Positions 1-7,706 of a stretch of DNA of 64,000 nt are shown here, piece by piece. How positions within the stretch are numbered: the first letter of the stretch is position 1; each line of letters opens with the position of its first letter. Under the pieces are notes generated by a model that saw only the letters and a list, made by a program, of their open reading frames with translations, was not told where the DNA came from and did no database searches. The DNA comes from Actinoallomurus spadix (GTDB taxonomy: Bacteria > Actinomycetota > Actinomycetes > Streptosporangiales > Streptosporangiaceae). Location: the NCBI RefSeq assembly GCF_024055725.1, contig NZ_JAMXMX010000005.1, positions 310,001 through 374,000 on the forward strand. Direction: 5' to 3'. Made by a program: the position numbers and the translations under genes.

Positions 1-1
1 G

Positions 2-1225
2 CTGGTGGCGGCCGAGCGGGCACGGGCGATCGCCGGCCGCCCGCCCGCCGTACGCCCGCCCCGCGACCGGCGACTCGCCGGGCTGCTCGCCGAACTGCGC
101 CGTGTCAGCGCCGAGGTTCCCGGCCGCCCGGAGCTGCAGGCAGCCCAGCGCCGTCTGGAGGGCGCCGTCCGCGCCCGGTGCCGCCACCTGTCCTCCAGCC
201 GGGACGCGGTCGCCGGGTGGGGCTGGCTCGTCCCCGCCCTCGCCGAGGCGCTGGGCGACCGGATGCTCGTCGAATTCGTCCGTGTCGGTGCGGATCTCCT
301 CGCCGTGACCCTGGCGGACGGACGCTGCCGCCGCCGCGTCCTCGGCCCGTACGACAAGGTACGGACCGACGTGCGCCTCGTGCGATTCGCCGTCTCCCGG
401 CTGGCCCACGACCCCGGCAACGCGGCGGCGCGCGCCTCGCTCGCGGCCACCGCGGGTCGCCTGCACGCCCGGCTGATCGCGCCGCTGTCCGTCGGGGAAC
501 GGCCGCTGGTCCTCGCACCGGTGGGGGCGCTGCACGGCCTGCCCTGGGCCGCCCTGCCCTCCCTGACGGGCCGCCCGGTGACGGTCGCGCCGTCCGCCGC
601 GAGCTGGCTGCGCGCGATGCGGACACCGTCGGCCGGCGGGCACGTGACGCTCGTCGCCGGTCCCGATCTCACGCACGCGGACGAGGAGATCGGCGCCGTA
701 CGCGCATCGCACCCGGAGGCTCGGGTCCTCACCGGCGCCGCCGCGACCGCCGAGAACGCCCGGTCCGCCCTCGACGGCGCCGCGATCGCCCACATCGCCG
801 CGCATGGAGCCTTCCGATCAGGGAACGCCCTGTTCTCCGGCCTCCGTCTGGCCGACGGGCCCCTGTTCACCTACGACCTGGAGCACCTGGAGCGACCCCC
901 GCGCCTGCTGGTCCTGTCCGCCTGCGACGCGGGTCGCGTGGAGATCTACGAGGGTGAAGCGGTCATCGGCATGGTCACCGCCGCCCTGGGCTTCGGCACC
1001 GCCACGGTCGTCGCCGCCGTCACCCCGGTCGGCGACGCCGCCGCCCGCGACCTGATGACGGGTTTCCACCGACGCCTCGCCGCGGGCGCGTCCCCCGCCG
1101 ACGCCCTCGCCACGGCCTCCGGGTCCCTGTCCGCCCTCGGCTTCGTCTGCTTCGGCGCCGGCCACGATGGGCACGCGTCGTCCGGATGTGACGATGGTCC
1201 CCGTCCAGGGACAGCGGCGCTTTGA
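2..1225 (+). CDS. CHAT-domain protein, C-terminal part (cut by window edge)
   Basis: The reading frame is open at the first bases, so the gene begins upstream and only its C-terminal ~407 residues are here. The second half reads as a CHAT (caspase HetF-associated with TPRs) peptidase domain. A His lies in an AAHG motif (codon 803-805) and a Cys in LSACDAG (codon 923-925), at the spacing expected of the catalytic His-Cys dyad. The first ~100 residues are Arg/Ala-rich and helical, probably the end of a TPR or linker region. CHAT proteins in actinomycetes are typically large TPR proteins of unknown substrate; some CHAT proteases act in defence or cell-death systems. The substrate cannot be inferred here. 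It is convergent with the next gene, with only 16 bp between them. Confidence 0.85.
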   Translation: MVAAERARAIAGRPPAVRPPRDRRLAGLLAELRRVSAEVPGRPELQAAQRRLEGAVRARCRHLSSSRDAVAGWGWLVPALAEALGDRMLVEFVRVGADLLAVTLADGRCRRRVLGPYDKVRTDVRLVRFAVSRLAHDPGNAAARASLAATAGRLHARLIAPLSVGERPLVLAPVGALHGLPWAALPSLTGRPVTVAPSAASWLRAMRTPSAGGHVTLVAGPDLTHADEEIGAVRASHPEARVLTGAAATAENARSALDGAAIAHIAAHGAFRSGNALFSGLRLADGPLFTYDLEHLERPPRLLVLSACDAGRVEIYEGEAVIGMVTAALGFGTATVVAAVTPVGDAAARDLMTGFHRRLAAGASPADALATASGSLSALGFVCFGAGHDGHASSGCDDGPRPGTAAL

Positions 1226-1241
1226 GCCAGGCTTCACGGCA

Positions 1242-1565
1242 TCACCCGCGAGAAGGCCACAGCCCTGTCAGCACCTCGAAGTGCTGGACGGTGGGCACCG
1301 AATCCAGCAGGGTGGCGCGGGCGGGGGACGTCACCCGCTCGCGCTCGTGATCCTCACCCGCGAAGGCCTTGACCGCGTCCATCGACGTGAACAGGGTCAC
1401 GGTCCTGATCTCCACCGACGCCCCGGTGGGGCGCGCGAGCAGACAGGCGCCGCGGAAACCGGCGACGCCGCCGAGGGCCTCGAGGACCTCCGATTCGAAG
1501 ACCTCGTGATATCGCGCGGTCTCCCGCGGCCCACGCGTCCGAGCCTGCCAGCTTCTGGCGATCAT
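1242..1565 (-). CDS. Antibiotic biosynthesis monooxygenase (ABM)-like small protein
   Basis: A 107-residue protein with the length and pattern of the dimeric ferredoxin-like ABM fold: an N-terminal strand (MIARSW), a helix ending in EVLEALGGVAGFRGACLL, a second strand EIRTVTLFTSMDAVKAFAG and a C-terminal HFEVL strand. Family members are cofactor-free monooxygenases or haem-degrading or stress proteins, and the fold alone does not fix the substrate. It lies 79 bp downstream of the AraC regulator on the same strand, so the two may be co-transcribed. A GGAA sequence sits just upstream of the ATG. Confidence 0.7.
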   Translation of the reverse strand: MIARSWQARTRGPRETARYHEVFESEVLEALGGVAGFRGACLLARPTGASVEIRTVTLFTSMDAVKAFAGEDHERERVTSPARATLLDSVPTVQHFEVLTGLWPSRG

Positions 1566-1644
1566 GTGGCGTTCCCTTCGCTACGGTTCCGGTGACCCCA
1601 CGAGTCTCGGACCGGCGCGGCCGGCGGTGCTTGAACGTCATTGC

Positions 1645-2466
1645 TCATTTCGCCGCCGCGAACAACGCCCGCAGCTCTCGCGGCGAGTGACCGCACTCTT
1701 CCCGGACCGTCCTGGTCAGATGAGCGTGGTCGGCGAAGCCGAGCCGGGCCGCCAGGCCGGCCAGATCCCGCTCGCCCGCCTCGATCGCGTCCAGGGCGGA
1801 CAGGGCACGGACCCGGTTGCGATAGCGGGTCAGGGTCATCCCCGTCTCCCGGTGGAACACACGGCTCAGATGGTACGGAGAGCAACCGGCGTGCCGGGCG
1901 ATCCGGCGCAGCCCCACGGCGCACGGATCCTGGGCCAGGAGCTCCCGCGCGGACTCGACCAGCTCCCGCCGGGCGATCGCGGTCCCCGGACGGGCCCCGG
2001 TGACCGTTCGGTCCCCGGTCTCCGCCGCGAGTCGGCACAGTTCGCCCACCACGCGGATCGTCATCTCGGTCACCTCAAAGGGGTCGGCGCACCCGGCGGC
2101 CCTGGCCGCCAGCAGCCGGTGGGCGACGGCGAGAGCACCGGAGACGAAGACCGACGGCCGCGCCGGCCGCTCCTCCGTGATCTCCGCCATCAGCGAGGCG
2201 GAGACCAGGACGACCGTGCAGACGTCCTCCCTGCCCGGCCGGTGGGCGATGCTCTGCTCCTCCCCAGGAGCCCCCAGGTAGGCGAGCGCGGGATCCGCGA
2301 ACATCACCCGCCCGCCGACCCGGGCACGGAACGCGCCGCGGCGGACGAGCACCAGCCGGTGCCGAGCGGGCACCTCCGGATCCGACCAGTCCGGGCTCTC
2401 GGCCCGGATCCTCAGGCGCTCCAGGGCGAAGCCGTCTCCTACTGCCACTGACGTCACGGTGCGCAT
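1645..2466 (-). CDS. AraC family transcriptional regulator
   Basis: A 273-residue protein. The C-terminal ~100 residues form the double helix-turn-helix of the AraC/XylS family: a first HTH around GLRRIARHAGCSPYHLSRVF, then RETGMTLTRYRNRVR, and a second HTH around GLAARLGFADHAHLTRTVR. The N-terminal ~150 residues would be a cupin-like sensor domain; the ligand is unknown. A TAACGT sequence lies about 10 bp before the ATG and no Shine-Dalgarno is visible, so the transcript may be leaderless. It is divergent from the DUF2203 gene and precedes the ABM-like gene, which is a plausible target. Confidence 0.85.
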   Translation of the reverse strand: MRTVTSVAVGDGFALERLRIRAESPDWSDPEVPARHRLVLVRRGAFRARVGGRVMFADPALAYLGAPGEEQSIAHRPGREDVCTVVLVSASLMAEITEERPARPSVFVSGALAVAHRLLAARAAGCADPFEVTEMTIRVVGELCRLAAETGDRTVTGARPGTAIARRELVESARELLAQDPCAVGLRRIARHAGCSPYHLSRVFHRETGMTLTRYRNRVRALSALDAIEAGERDLAGLAARLGFADHAHLTRTVREECGHSPRELRALFAAAK

Positions 2467-2605
2467 GACAGGACGTTAGGGCCTGTCCCGACCTGTCGGC
2501 GCGGCGGCGGCCGCCACCGGTCAGCTCCGGGTTCAGTGGCCGGTTCCAGGCGTTCCGCGGAGCGGATCCGTACGGTCGGCGCTTCGCGCCGGTAGCGTAC
2601 GGTCC

Positions 2606-2971
2606 GTGACCGACCGTGTCTTCACGCTCGGGGAGGCTCGAGCGCTGCTTCCCGAGGTGCGCCTGCACATCGATGCGATCGTCGCCGCCCGCGCCGACCT
2701 CGCCGAGCTGGCCTTCGACCTGCGCTCGGGCCGGCCGTCGCCGCTGGGCGGCACCCCTGAGCTGAAGGCGTACGAGGCGCGCATCGACGAGGCGGTCGGG
2801 TGGTTCACCATCCAGGGCATCGAGGTGAAGGGCGTCACCCCCGTCCTCGTGGACTTCCCCGCCTACCTGCGCGGGGAGTCCATCCGCCTGTGCCTGCTGG
2901 AGACCGAGACGGCGCTCACCTGGTACCACCGCGCCGACCTCGGCTTCGCCGGGCGGCGTCGCCTGCCCTAG
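2606..2971 (+). CDS. DUF2203 family protein
   Basis: A 121-residue protein starting at GTG (TDRVFTLGEARALLPEVR). The start FTLxEAxxLLPxVR, the central helix, and the C-terminal block (GWFTIQGIEVKG, then VDFPAYLRG, CLLETE and WYHRADLGFAGRR) match the DUF2203 family of bacterial proteins of unknown function. There is no signal peptide or membrane segment. A TAGCGT element 15 bp upstream of the GTG could be a -10 box, which would make the leader extremely short. It converges with the SDR gene downstream. Confidence 0.85.
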   Translation: MTDRVFTLGEARALLPEVRLHIDAIVAARADLAELAFDLRSGRPSPLGGTPELKAYEARIDEAVGWFTIQGIEVKGVTPVLVDFPAYLRGESIRLCLLETETALTWYHRADLGFAGRRRLP

Positions 2972-2985
2972 GAGTCCGCGCGCGG

Positions 2986-3591
2986 TCATCCATAGGCGCG
3001 GATGATGCGGCCGGTGTCGTCACCTTCGACGCAGTGCAGGTAGTGGCCGACGAGTTCGTCCATCGGCACCGGGCGCATACCGGGGAAGTGTTCGGCGAAG
3101 GCATCGACGGAGTCGCCGACCAACGTGGGGCTGACCACGTTGATCCGCATCCTCCGCGGTAGCTCGATCGCGGCCGACAGACCGAAGCTGTGCAGAGCGC
3201 CGCTGATGACGCCGCCGCCGGTGACGTGCGGCCATGCCCGGTCGGCGAAGATACCGGACGTCAGGGTGAAGGAGGCGCCGTCGGCGCAGTGGTGCTGGCC
3301 GGTGAGGACCAGATCGGCCTGCCCGAAGAACTTGGCCCGCATGTTCTCTTGCAGCGCCTCTGGGGTCAGCGTCGTGAAGTCGTCGAGCGCGCCGTGCGCC
3401 GCGATGCTCACGACGCCGTCGACCGCCCCGACCTCGCGGTACATGGCCTCGATGGCCGGGTGGGAGGTCAGGTCGACGTGGACGTCGCCCGAGGTTCGCC
3501 CAGCCACGACGACGTCATGGCCGCGTGATCGCAGGGCGGGCACCAGACGTCGTCCGATCGTTCCGGCACCGCCGACGACGACGATCCTCAT
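2986..3591 (-). CDS. Short-chain dehydrogenase-like protein lacking the catalytic YxxxK
   Basis: A 201-residue Rossmann protein with an N-terminal nucleotide-binding motif GGAGTIGRRL (residues 7-16) and the SIAAHG strand in place of the usual NNAG. Where classical SDRs carry S-Y-xxx-K, this one reads TSGIF followed by a GGGVISGALHSFG helix, with no Tyr or Lys. It belongs to a group of compact ~200-residue atypical SDRs, so it may bind NADP and act as a reductase by another mechanism or as a sensor. The ATG overlaps the stop of the upstream XRE regulator (ATGA) and has a strong GGAGGAGG ribosome site, so the two genes form one translation-coupled unit. Confidence 0.8.
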   Translation of the reverse strand: MRIVVVGGAGTIGRRLVPALRSRGHDVVVAGRTSGDVHVDLTSHPAIEAMYREVGAVDGVVSIAAHGALDDFTTLTPEALQENMRAKFFGQADLVLTGQHHCADGASFTLTSGIFADRAWPHVTGGGVISGALHSFGLSAAIELPRRMRINVVSPTLVGDSVDAFAEHFPGMRPVPMDELVGHYLHCVEGDDTGRIIRAYG

Positions 3592-4478
3592 CGTGCCTCC
3601 TCCTTCCGGGACGGGGTTCCTGGCGCGAGGCGTCGTTCGAAACTCTGTGCCAGCAGAATGAGCGCGTCGGCGTCGGTCGTGCCAGGACGCGCGTAGAACA
3701 GGCCGATCTGCTGGTCATCGTCAGGCAGGGTGACCGTCTCGTTCACCAGAGTCACCCGCCCGACGACAGGATGGGCGAGTTCCCGTAGGTAGGACGAGCA
3801 GGTGCGGACGGGGCGCCGCGCCCACATTCGCGCGAACTCCGGACTGTCGACGGCGAGCCGGCCGACGAGGTGTTCGAGTCCCGGGTCGGCCGGGTGCCGC
3901 GCCACCGCCTGATGCAGGGCCGCGACGGTGACCTGCGCCTTGGCATGCCAGTCGCGGTACAACGCACGGTGGTGCGGGTCGAGGAACAGCATCCGGGCGA
4001 TGTTCGGCCGAACGCGCGAGTCCGGGGCGTCGAAGTCGACATGGCCGGCGAGCAGCGCATGGCCGAGACGGTTCCACGCGAGGACGTCGGCGCGGTGATC
4101 GATCACGATCGCCGGTGATCCAGGGATGGCGGCGAGCAGGTCACGTACTGAGGGCCGCAGCTTGCTCCTGCGGGCACGAGGGCGAGTCGGTCTTCGCGGA
4201 GTGGCGAGGATCCGCAGGTGTTCATGCTCGGCCGGATCGAGTCGCAGCGCTGCGGCCAGCGCGTCGATGACAGCGTCGGAGGCACTGGTGCTGACCCCCT
4301 GCTCCAGTCGCGTGTAGTAGCCGACGCTGACCCCGGCGAGCTCGGCCAGCTCCTCCCTGCGCAGCCCCGGGACCCGCCGGCGAGTGACGCCGGGCTCGAT
4401 ACCCGCCGCATCCGGCGTCAGGCGTTCGCGCCGGCTGCGCAGGAATCCGCCGAGATCGTTCGCTCCTTTGTTGATCAC
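3588..4478 (-). CDS. XRE-type regulator with MmyB-like ligand-binding domain
   Basis: A 296-residue protein. Residues ~10-75 form a Cro/C1-type helix-turn-helix (LGGFLRSRRERL, LAGVSVGYYTRLEQG, AALRLDPAEHEHL). The rest matches the MmyB-like domain common in actinomycetes (AIPGSPAIVIDHRADVLAWN, ALLAGHVDFD, NIARMLFLDP, and RDW followed by AKAQVTVAALH). Members are single-component regulators that usually control the neighbouring oxidoreductase. The downstream SDR overlaps by 4 bp and is the likely target. The binding site is not visible, but it should lie in the ~190 bp above the start. Confidence 0.88.
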   Translation of the reverse strand: MINKGANDLGGFLRSRRERLTPDAAGIEPGVTRRRVPGLRREELAELAGVSVGYYTRLEQGVSTSASDAVIDALAAALRLDPAEHEHLRILATPRRPTRPRARRSKLRPSVRDLLAAIPGSPAIVIDHRADVLAWNRLGHALLAGHVDFDAPDSRVRPNIARMLFLDPHHRALYRDWHAKAQVTVAALHQAVARHPADPGLEHLVGRLAVDSPEFARMWARRPVRTCSSYLRELAHPVVGRVTLVNETVTLPDDDQQIGLFYARPGTTDADALILLAQSFERRLAPGTPSRKEEAR

Positions 4479-4607
4479 AACCCCATCGTCCCGCCGATCA
4501 CCGGCTTCCGCCTGCCCCGAACAGGGGCACCCTCGCGGACCTCCGTGTGTTACGTGCTCCTCTCACCGGCGGTCCATCGCATGCGCAACGAACGGGTGCC
4601 GGGGTAC

Positions 4608-4625
4608 CAAACAACCCCTTCGGGG
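4608..4625 (-). terminator. Possible intrinsic terminator after the sulfurtransferase operon
   Basis: On the minus strand CCCC-GAA-GGGG is followed by TTGTTT, about 45 bp beyond the sulfurtransferase stop. The stem is only 4 bp, but the T-rich tail is unusual in such GC-rich DNA. Confidence 0.4.
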
Positions 4626-4669
4626 CCGGCGGTGGGCCGGGGTCCGGCGGCGGAGCCCGGCCGGGACGG

Positions 4670-5557
4670 CTACGCCCCGGTCTGGTCGCCGGTCTCGATG
4701 GGACGGGTGCCGTCGGCGATCCAGTTCGACCAGGACCCGGCGTACAGGGCGGCGGGCACGCCGGCGACCGTCAGAGCGAGGACCTCGTGGGCGGCCGTCA
4801 CCCCGGAGCCGCAGTACGCGCCGACCTCGGCGGCGTCCGTGGCACCCAGCTCGGCGAACCGCTCGCGGAGCAGGTCGGCGGGCAGGAACCGGCCGTCGAT
4901 CCCGACGTTCCCCGTGGTCGGGGCGCTGACGGCGCCCGGGATGTGCCCGGCGACCGGGTCGATGGGCTCCACCTCGCCGCGGTAGCGCTCCAGCGCCCGG
5001 GCGTCGAGCAGGACACCGCTCTTGGCCAGGGCGGCGGCACCCTCCGCGTCGAGCACCGGCAGGCCGCCCGGACGGGCCGTGAAGTTCCCCGGCTCGACCT
5101 TCGGCGTCTCGGTGGTGACGGGCCGGCCGGCCTCGACCCAGGCGTGGTAGCCGCCGTCGAGGACACGGACCCGCTGATGCCCGAAGTATCGGAGGGTCCA
5201 CCAGGCGCGCGCCGCGGAGGTGGAGTCCGCCTCGTCGTAGATCACCACGAGGGCGTCGTCACGAACCCCCGCCCGCCGCATCGCGTCCTGGAACGCCTGC
5301 CGCTCCGGAAGCGGGTGCCGGCCGGCCGGGCCGGGCGGCGCCGCGAGGTCGCGATCGAGATCGACGAAGACCGCACCTGGCAGGTGGCCCCGCCGGTACG
5401 CCTCGATGCCGGGTGGACCGCCGAGTCGCCAGCGGACGTCGAGCAGGACGACGTCACCGCGGAGTTCCCGGGCGAGTGACTGGACGTCGATGAGAGATCG
5501 CACGCCGCCAGTCTGACCGTTAATCCCGCCCTCGGCGAGAGGCCTCTCGGGGTTCAT
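4670..5557 (-). CDS. Rhodanese-type sulfurtransferase (two rhodanese domains)
   Basis: A 295-residue tandem-rhodanese protein. The N-terminal inactive domain contains LLDVRWRLGG and GHLPGAVFVDLDRDLA. The C-terminal domain ends in the active-site loop CGSGVTAAHEVLAL, with the catalytic Cys. The CGSGVT loop is the form usual for 3-mercaptopyruvate sulfurtransferases, whereas thiosulfate sulfurtransferases favour CRxGxT. The expected reaction moves sulfane sulfur to cyanide or thiols. The ATG overlaps the stop of the upstream phosphodiesterase gene (ATGA), so it is the third gene of a coupled operon. An internal GTG (VRSLIDVQSL) could be an alternative start, but the overlap favours the longer form. 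Confidence 0.9.
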   Translation of the reverse strand: MNPERPLAEGGINGQTGGVRSLIDVQSLARELRGDVVLLDVRWRLGGPPGIEAYRRGHLPGAVFVDLDRDLAAPPGPAGRHPLPERQAFQDAMRRAGVRDDALVVIYDEADSTSAARAWWTLRYFGHQRVRVLDGGYHAWVEAGRPVTTETPKVEPGNFTARPGGLPVLDAEGAAALAKSGVLLDARALERYRGEVEPIDPVAGHIPGAVSAPTTGNVGIDGRFLPADLLRERFAELGATDAAEVGAYCGSGVTAAHEVLALTVAGVPAALYAGSWSNWIADGTRPIETGDQTGA

Positions 5558-6672
5558 CCTCGATCCTCCCGGGACAGGAGCGGGACCAGTTGCTCGGCGG
5601 CGACCAGCGACCCGTGCATGCCGACGAGGGTGGACTCGATCGGCTCCGCCTCGGTCGCTACCAGGGCGACGTCGGCGTACGGGATGGCGAGGACGTCACC
5701 GATCCGGGCGGCCAGAGACGCCTCGACGGGCCCGAACAGGCCCTCGGCGATCGCCTCCTCCCGCGACAGCACCCATGCCCGGCCCGCGAGGCGCTCGCGC
5801 CAGGCGGCGAGCACGTCGGCGGCGGCCCCGGGCTCGGCGTACACGTGCCGGGCCCGCGCCTCTCCGCCGAGCAGGGCCACGCCCTTCCTCAGCACCCCGG
5901 CCTCGGCGTCGATGTCGATCCGGTCGGCAGGGTCGGTCATGCCATGGTCCGCGGTGACGTGGAAGGCGGCGTCCGGCGGCATCACCTCGGCCAGCCGCCG
6001 GGCGAGCAGGTCCACGAACCCCAGCTGGTGGCGCCAGGCCGCCGACCGGGAGCCGTGGACGTGCCCGGTGGCGTCGAGGTCACCGTGGTACACGGTGACG
6101 AAGGCGCGGTCGCCCTCCCGGATCGCCTGCTCGGCACGGGCGACGAGCTGCCCGAGCGCGTCCGCGGGGAGGTATCGGGCGCCCCGGTAGACCGCGCGGG
6201 TCAGGCCGCTGTCCGCGAACGCCCGGGCCGAGACGTGCGCCGCCGACACGCCCGCCGCGACGGCCCGGTCGTAGATCGTGGGCGCGGCCTGCCAGGTCAG
6301 CGGATCGATCCCGTCGCTCCAGCGGAGGCAGTTGTGCAGCCGCCGCTCCCCCGGCACGGCGACCTGGTAGCCGAACATGCCGTGTCCGCCCGGCGGCCGG
6401 CCGGTGCCGAGGGAGGCGACGCTGGTCGCGGTCGTCGACGGGAAACCGGCCGTCAGCGGCCGGCCCGCCAGCGAGGAGAGATAGGGCGCGGCGTCCGGGT
6501 GCGCCCGCAGCAGCTCCCAGCCGAGGCCGTCGACCAGGAGCACGCAGGCACGCGGCAGGGCGGGCAGGCCCAGGACGTTCGCCTCACCCGGCACGCCCAG
6601 CGCGGCGAGCACCGACGGCCCCAGGTCGGCCAGCGACTCCCGGCCGTACGCCGGAACGGGCAGGGTGGTCAT
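5554..6672 (-). CDS. Alkaline phosphatase superfamily nucleotide pyrophosphatase/phosphodiesterase
   Basis: A 372-residue cytoplasmic protein of the type I phosphodiesterase/nucleotide pyrophosphatase family. A metal-binding Asp lies in LLVDGLGWELL. The Thr/Ser nucleophile region is FPSTTATSVASLGTG. The motifs VYHGDLDATGHVHGS and FHVTADHGMTDP supply the Asp/His metal ligands of the second site. No signal peptide is seen, so it probably acts on an intracellular nucleotide or phosphodiester. The gene overlaps both neighbours by 4 bp (ATGA), giving the operon order DUF5998, phosphodiesterase, sulfurtransferase, which is conserved in many actinomycetes. Confidence 0.88.
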   Translation of the reverse strand: MTTLPVPAYGRESLADLGPSVLAALGVPGEANVLGLPALPRACVLLVDGLGWELLRAHPDAAPYLSSLAGRPLTAGFPSTTATSVASLGTGRPPGGHGMFGYQVAVPGERRLHNCLRWSDGIDPLTWQAAPTIYDRAVAAGVSAAHVSARAFADSGLTRAVYRGARYLPADALGQLVARAEQAIREGDRAFVTVYHGDLDATGHVHGSRSAAWRHQLGFVDLLARRLAEVMPPDAAFHVTADHGMTDPADRIDIDAEAGVLRKGVALLGGEARARHVYAEPGAAADVLAAWRERLAGRAWVLSREEAIAEGLFGPVEASLAARIGDVLAIPYADVALVATEAEPIESTLVGMHGSLVAAEQLVPLLSREDRG

Positions 6673-7259
6673 CGGCCCTGCGCGGACGTGACCTCCGACA
6701 GCGCCTGCGCGAACGCGAGGACCTGCTCGACGGCGTCGGCGCCGTCGGCCGCCTCGCTCACCCGCAGTGACAGGTCGTCGGCCGTGAGCGTGCCGGTGTA
6801 GCCGTGGTCGGCCTCGCAGGACTCGTCACCGCAGGAGGCCGGCTCCAGATCGATGTGGGCGATGACGCCCCAGCCGATGGTGAGCATCACCTCGGTCGGC
6901 GGAACACCGGGGACGTACGAGGCGGGCTCGGGAACGACGCGCGTCACCGCCACCGACTGGACCCGGCCCAGGCGCACCGCCTCCGTCGTCGTGGAGGCGT
7001 GCGGATGTGGCACCGACTCGGTCGGTGGATGCTCGTCGGTGTGGCACACCAGCAGGCGTGTCGGCGACAGCACCAGGACGGTGACGTGCCGCCGGACCTC
7101 CATCGCCGGGTCGAACGTCGCCTCGTGATGGACGACGTAGGAGATGACGGTCTCATTGCCCAGGAGCGACTCGACCGCGTCCGCGACGAGCGCCGGATAG
7201 TAGCCGCTCCGCTCGATCGCGGTGCGCAGCCCCTGTGCCATCGCTCGGGTTTCCCTCAT
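6669..7259 (-). CDS. DUF5998 family protein
   Basis: A 196-residue protein (MRETRAMAQGLRTAIERSG) with the actinobacterial DUF5998 pattern: a GYYPALVADAVE helix, VRRHVTVLVLSPTRLLVCHTD, EVMLTIGWGVIAHIDLEPASCGD and a C-terminal DDLSLRVSEAADG helix. Function is unknown; the beta-rich core with a CGDxxCxADHG segment could bind metal. The frame is open to 7601, but that extension is the antisense of a proline-rich ORF. I place the start at the ATG at 7259 because it aligns with remembered homologues; ATGs at 7268 and 7241 are possible. It is the first gene of the coupled operon with the phosphodiesterase and sulfurtransferase. Confidence 0.82.
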   Translation of the reverse strand: MRETRAMAQGLRTAIERSGYYPALVADAVESLLGNETVISYVVHHEATFDPAMEVRRHVTVLVLSPTRLLVCHTDEHPPTESVPHPHASTTTEAVRLGRVQSVAVTRVVPEPASYVPGVPPTEVMLTIGWGVIAHIDLEPASCGDESCEADHGYTGTLTADDLSLRVSEAADGADAVEQVLAFAQALSEVTSAQGR

Positions 7260-7443
7260 GGCTCCCATCCTGCACTGCTCCGGCGTCCCACGCACACCCA
7301 CGGGTGGAGATGTGGATGACCGAGCGAATCGAGGGAAGCGTGAAGGACAGCGCTCGGGTCGTTCCCCCGCGCGAGGAGCCATGAGCGCACCGAGTGAACC
7401 GTGAGCACCGTGGCTCCGGTCACTCCCCGCCGAAGGAGGGCGC

Positions 7444-7644
7444 ATGACTCGACCACCCGTCCCCCCACCGCAGCCGGAACCGCCCACACCGCAGCCGCCC
7501 ATACCCGCTCCCGAGCCGCCGGTGCCGCCGCCGGAGCCACTGCCGGGACGGCCCACTCCCCGGCCGATTCCCGAACCCGACCCCAGCCCGATCCCGCCCA
7601 TGCCGGACCCGGCCCCGCCTCCGCCCCCGGCCGACCTTCCCTGA
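7444..7644 (+). CDS. Extremely proline-rich 66-aa small protein
   Basis: A 66-residue ORF in which 36 residues are proline, arranged in PxPxPP and PEPP-like periodic runs and ending in a five-proline stretch before ADLP. The start is supported by an ideal ribosome site: AAGGAGG lies 5-6 bases before the ATG. There is no hydrophobic segment and no Cys, so it would be an extended polyproline II peptide, either free or bound to a partner. The opposite strand encodes a Gly-rich frame, but that one lacks start signals. No homologue is recognised. The composition could be an artefact of GC-rich low-complexity DNA, so the call rests on the ribosome site. Confidence 0.5.
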   Translation: MTRPPVPPPQPEPPTPQPPIPAPEPPVPPPEPLPGRPTPRPIPEPDPSPIPPMPDPAPPPPPADLP

Positions 7645-7652
7645 CTGCGGGG

Positions 7653-7699
7653 CCGTCCACCCGCCCGGCCGCGACCGCGTGAGCGCGGGCCGTGGACGG
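7653..7699. terminator. Hairpin between convergent genes
   Basis: The arms CCGTCCAC (7653-7660) and GTGGACGG (7692-7699) are perfectly complementary, with a further CCGC/GCGG pairing inside. The hairpin lies between the proline-rich ORF and the convergent GNAT/acyl-CoA synthetase gene. It has no T-tract. Confidence 0.4.
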
Positions 7700-7706
7700 T
7701 GCCGGG

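Noticed and set aside
7401-7682. An overlapping 93-codon plus-strand frame in place of the proline-rich ORF
   Set aside because: It starts at a GTG without a ribosome site and reads as Ala/Thr/Arg shadow sequence, whereas the proline-rich frame has AAGGAGG before an ATG.
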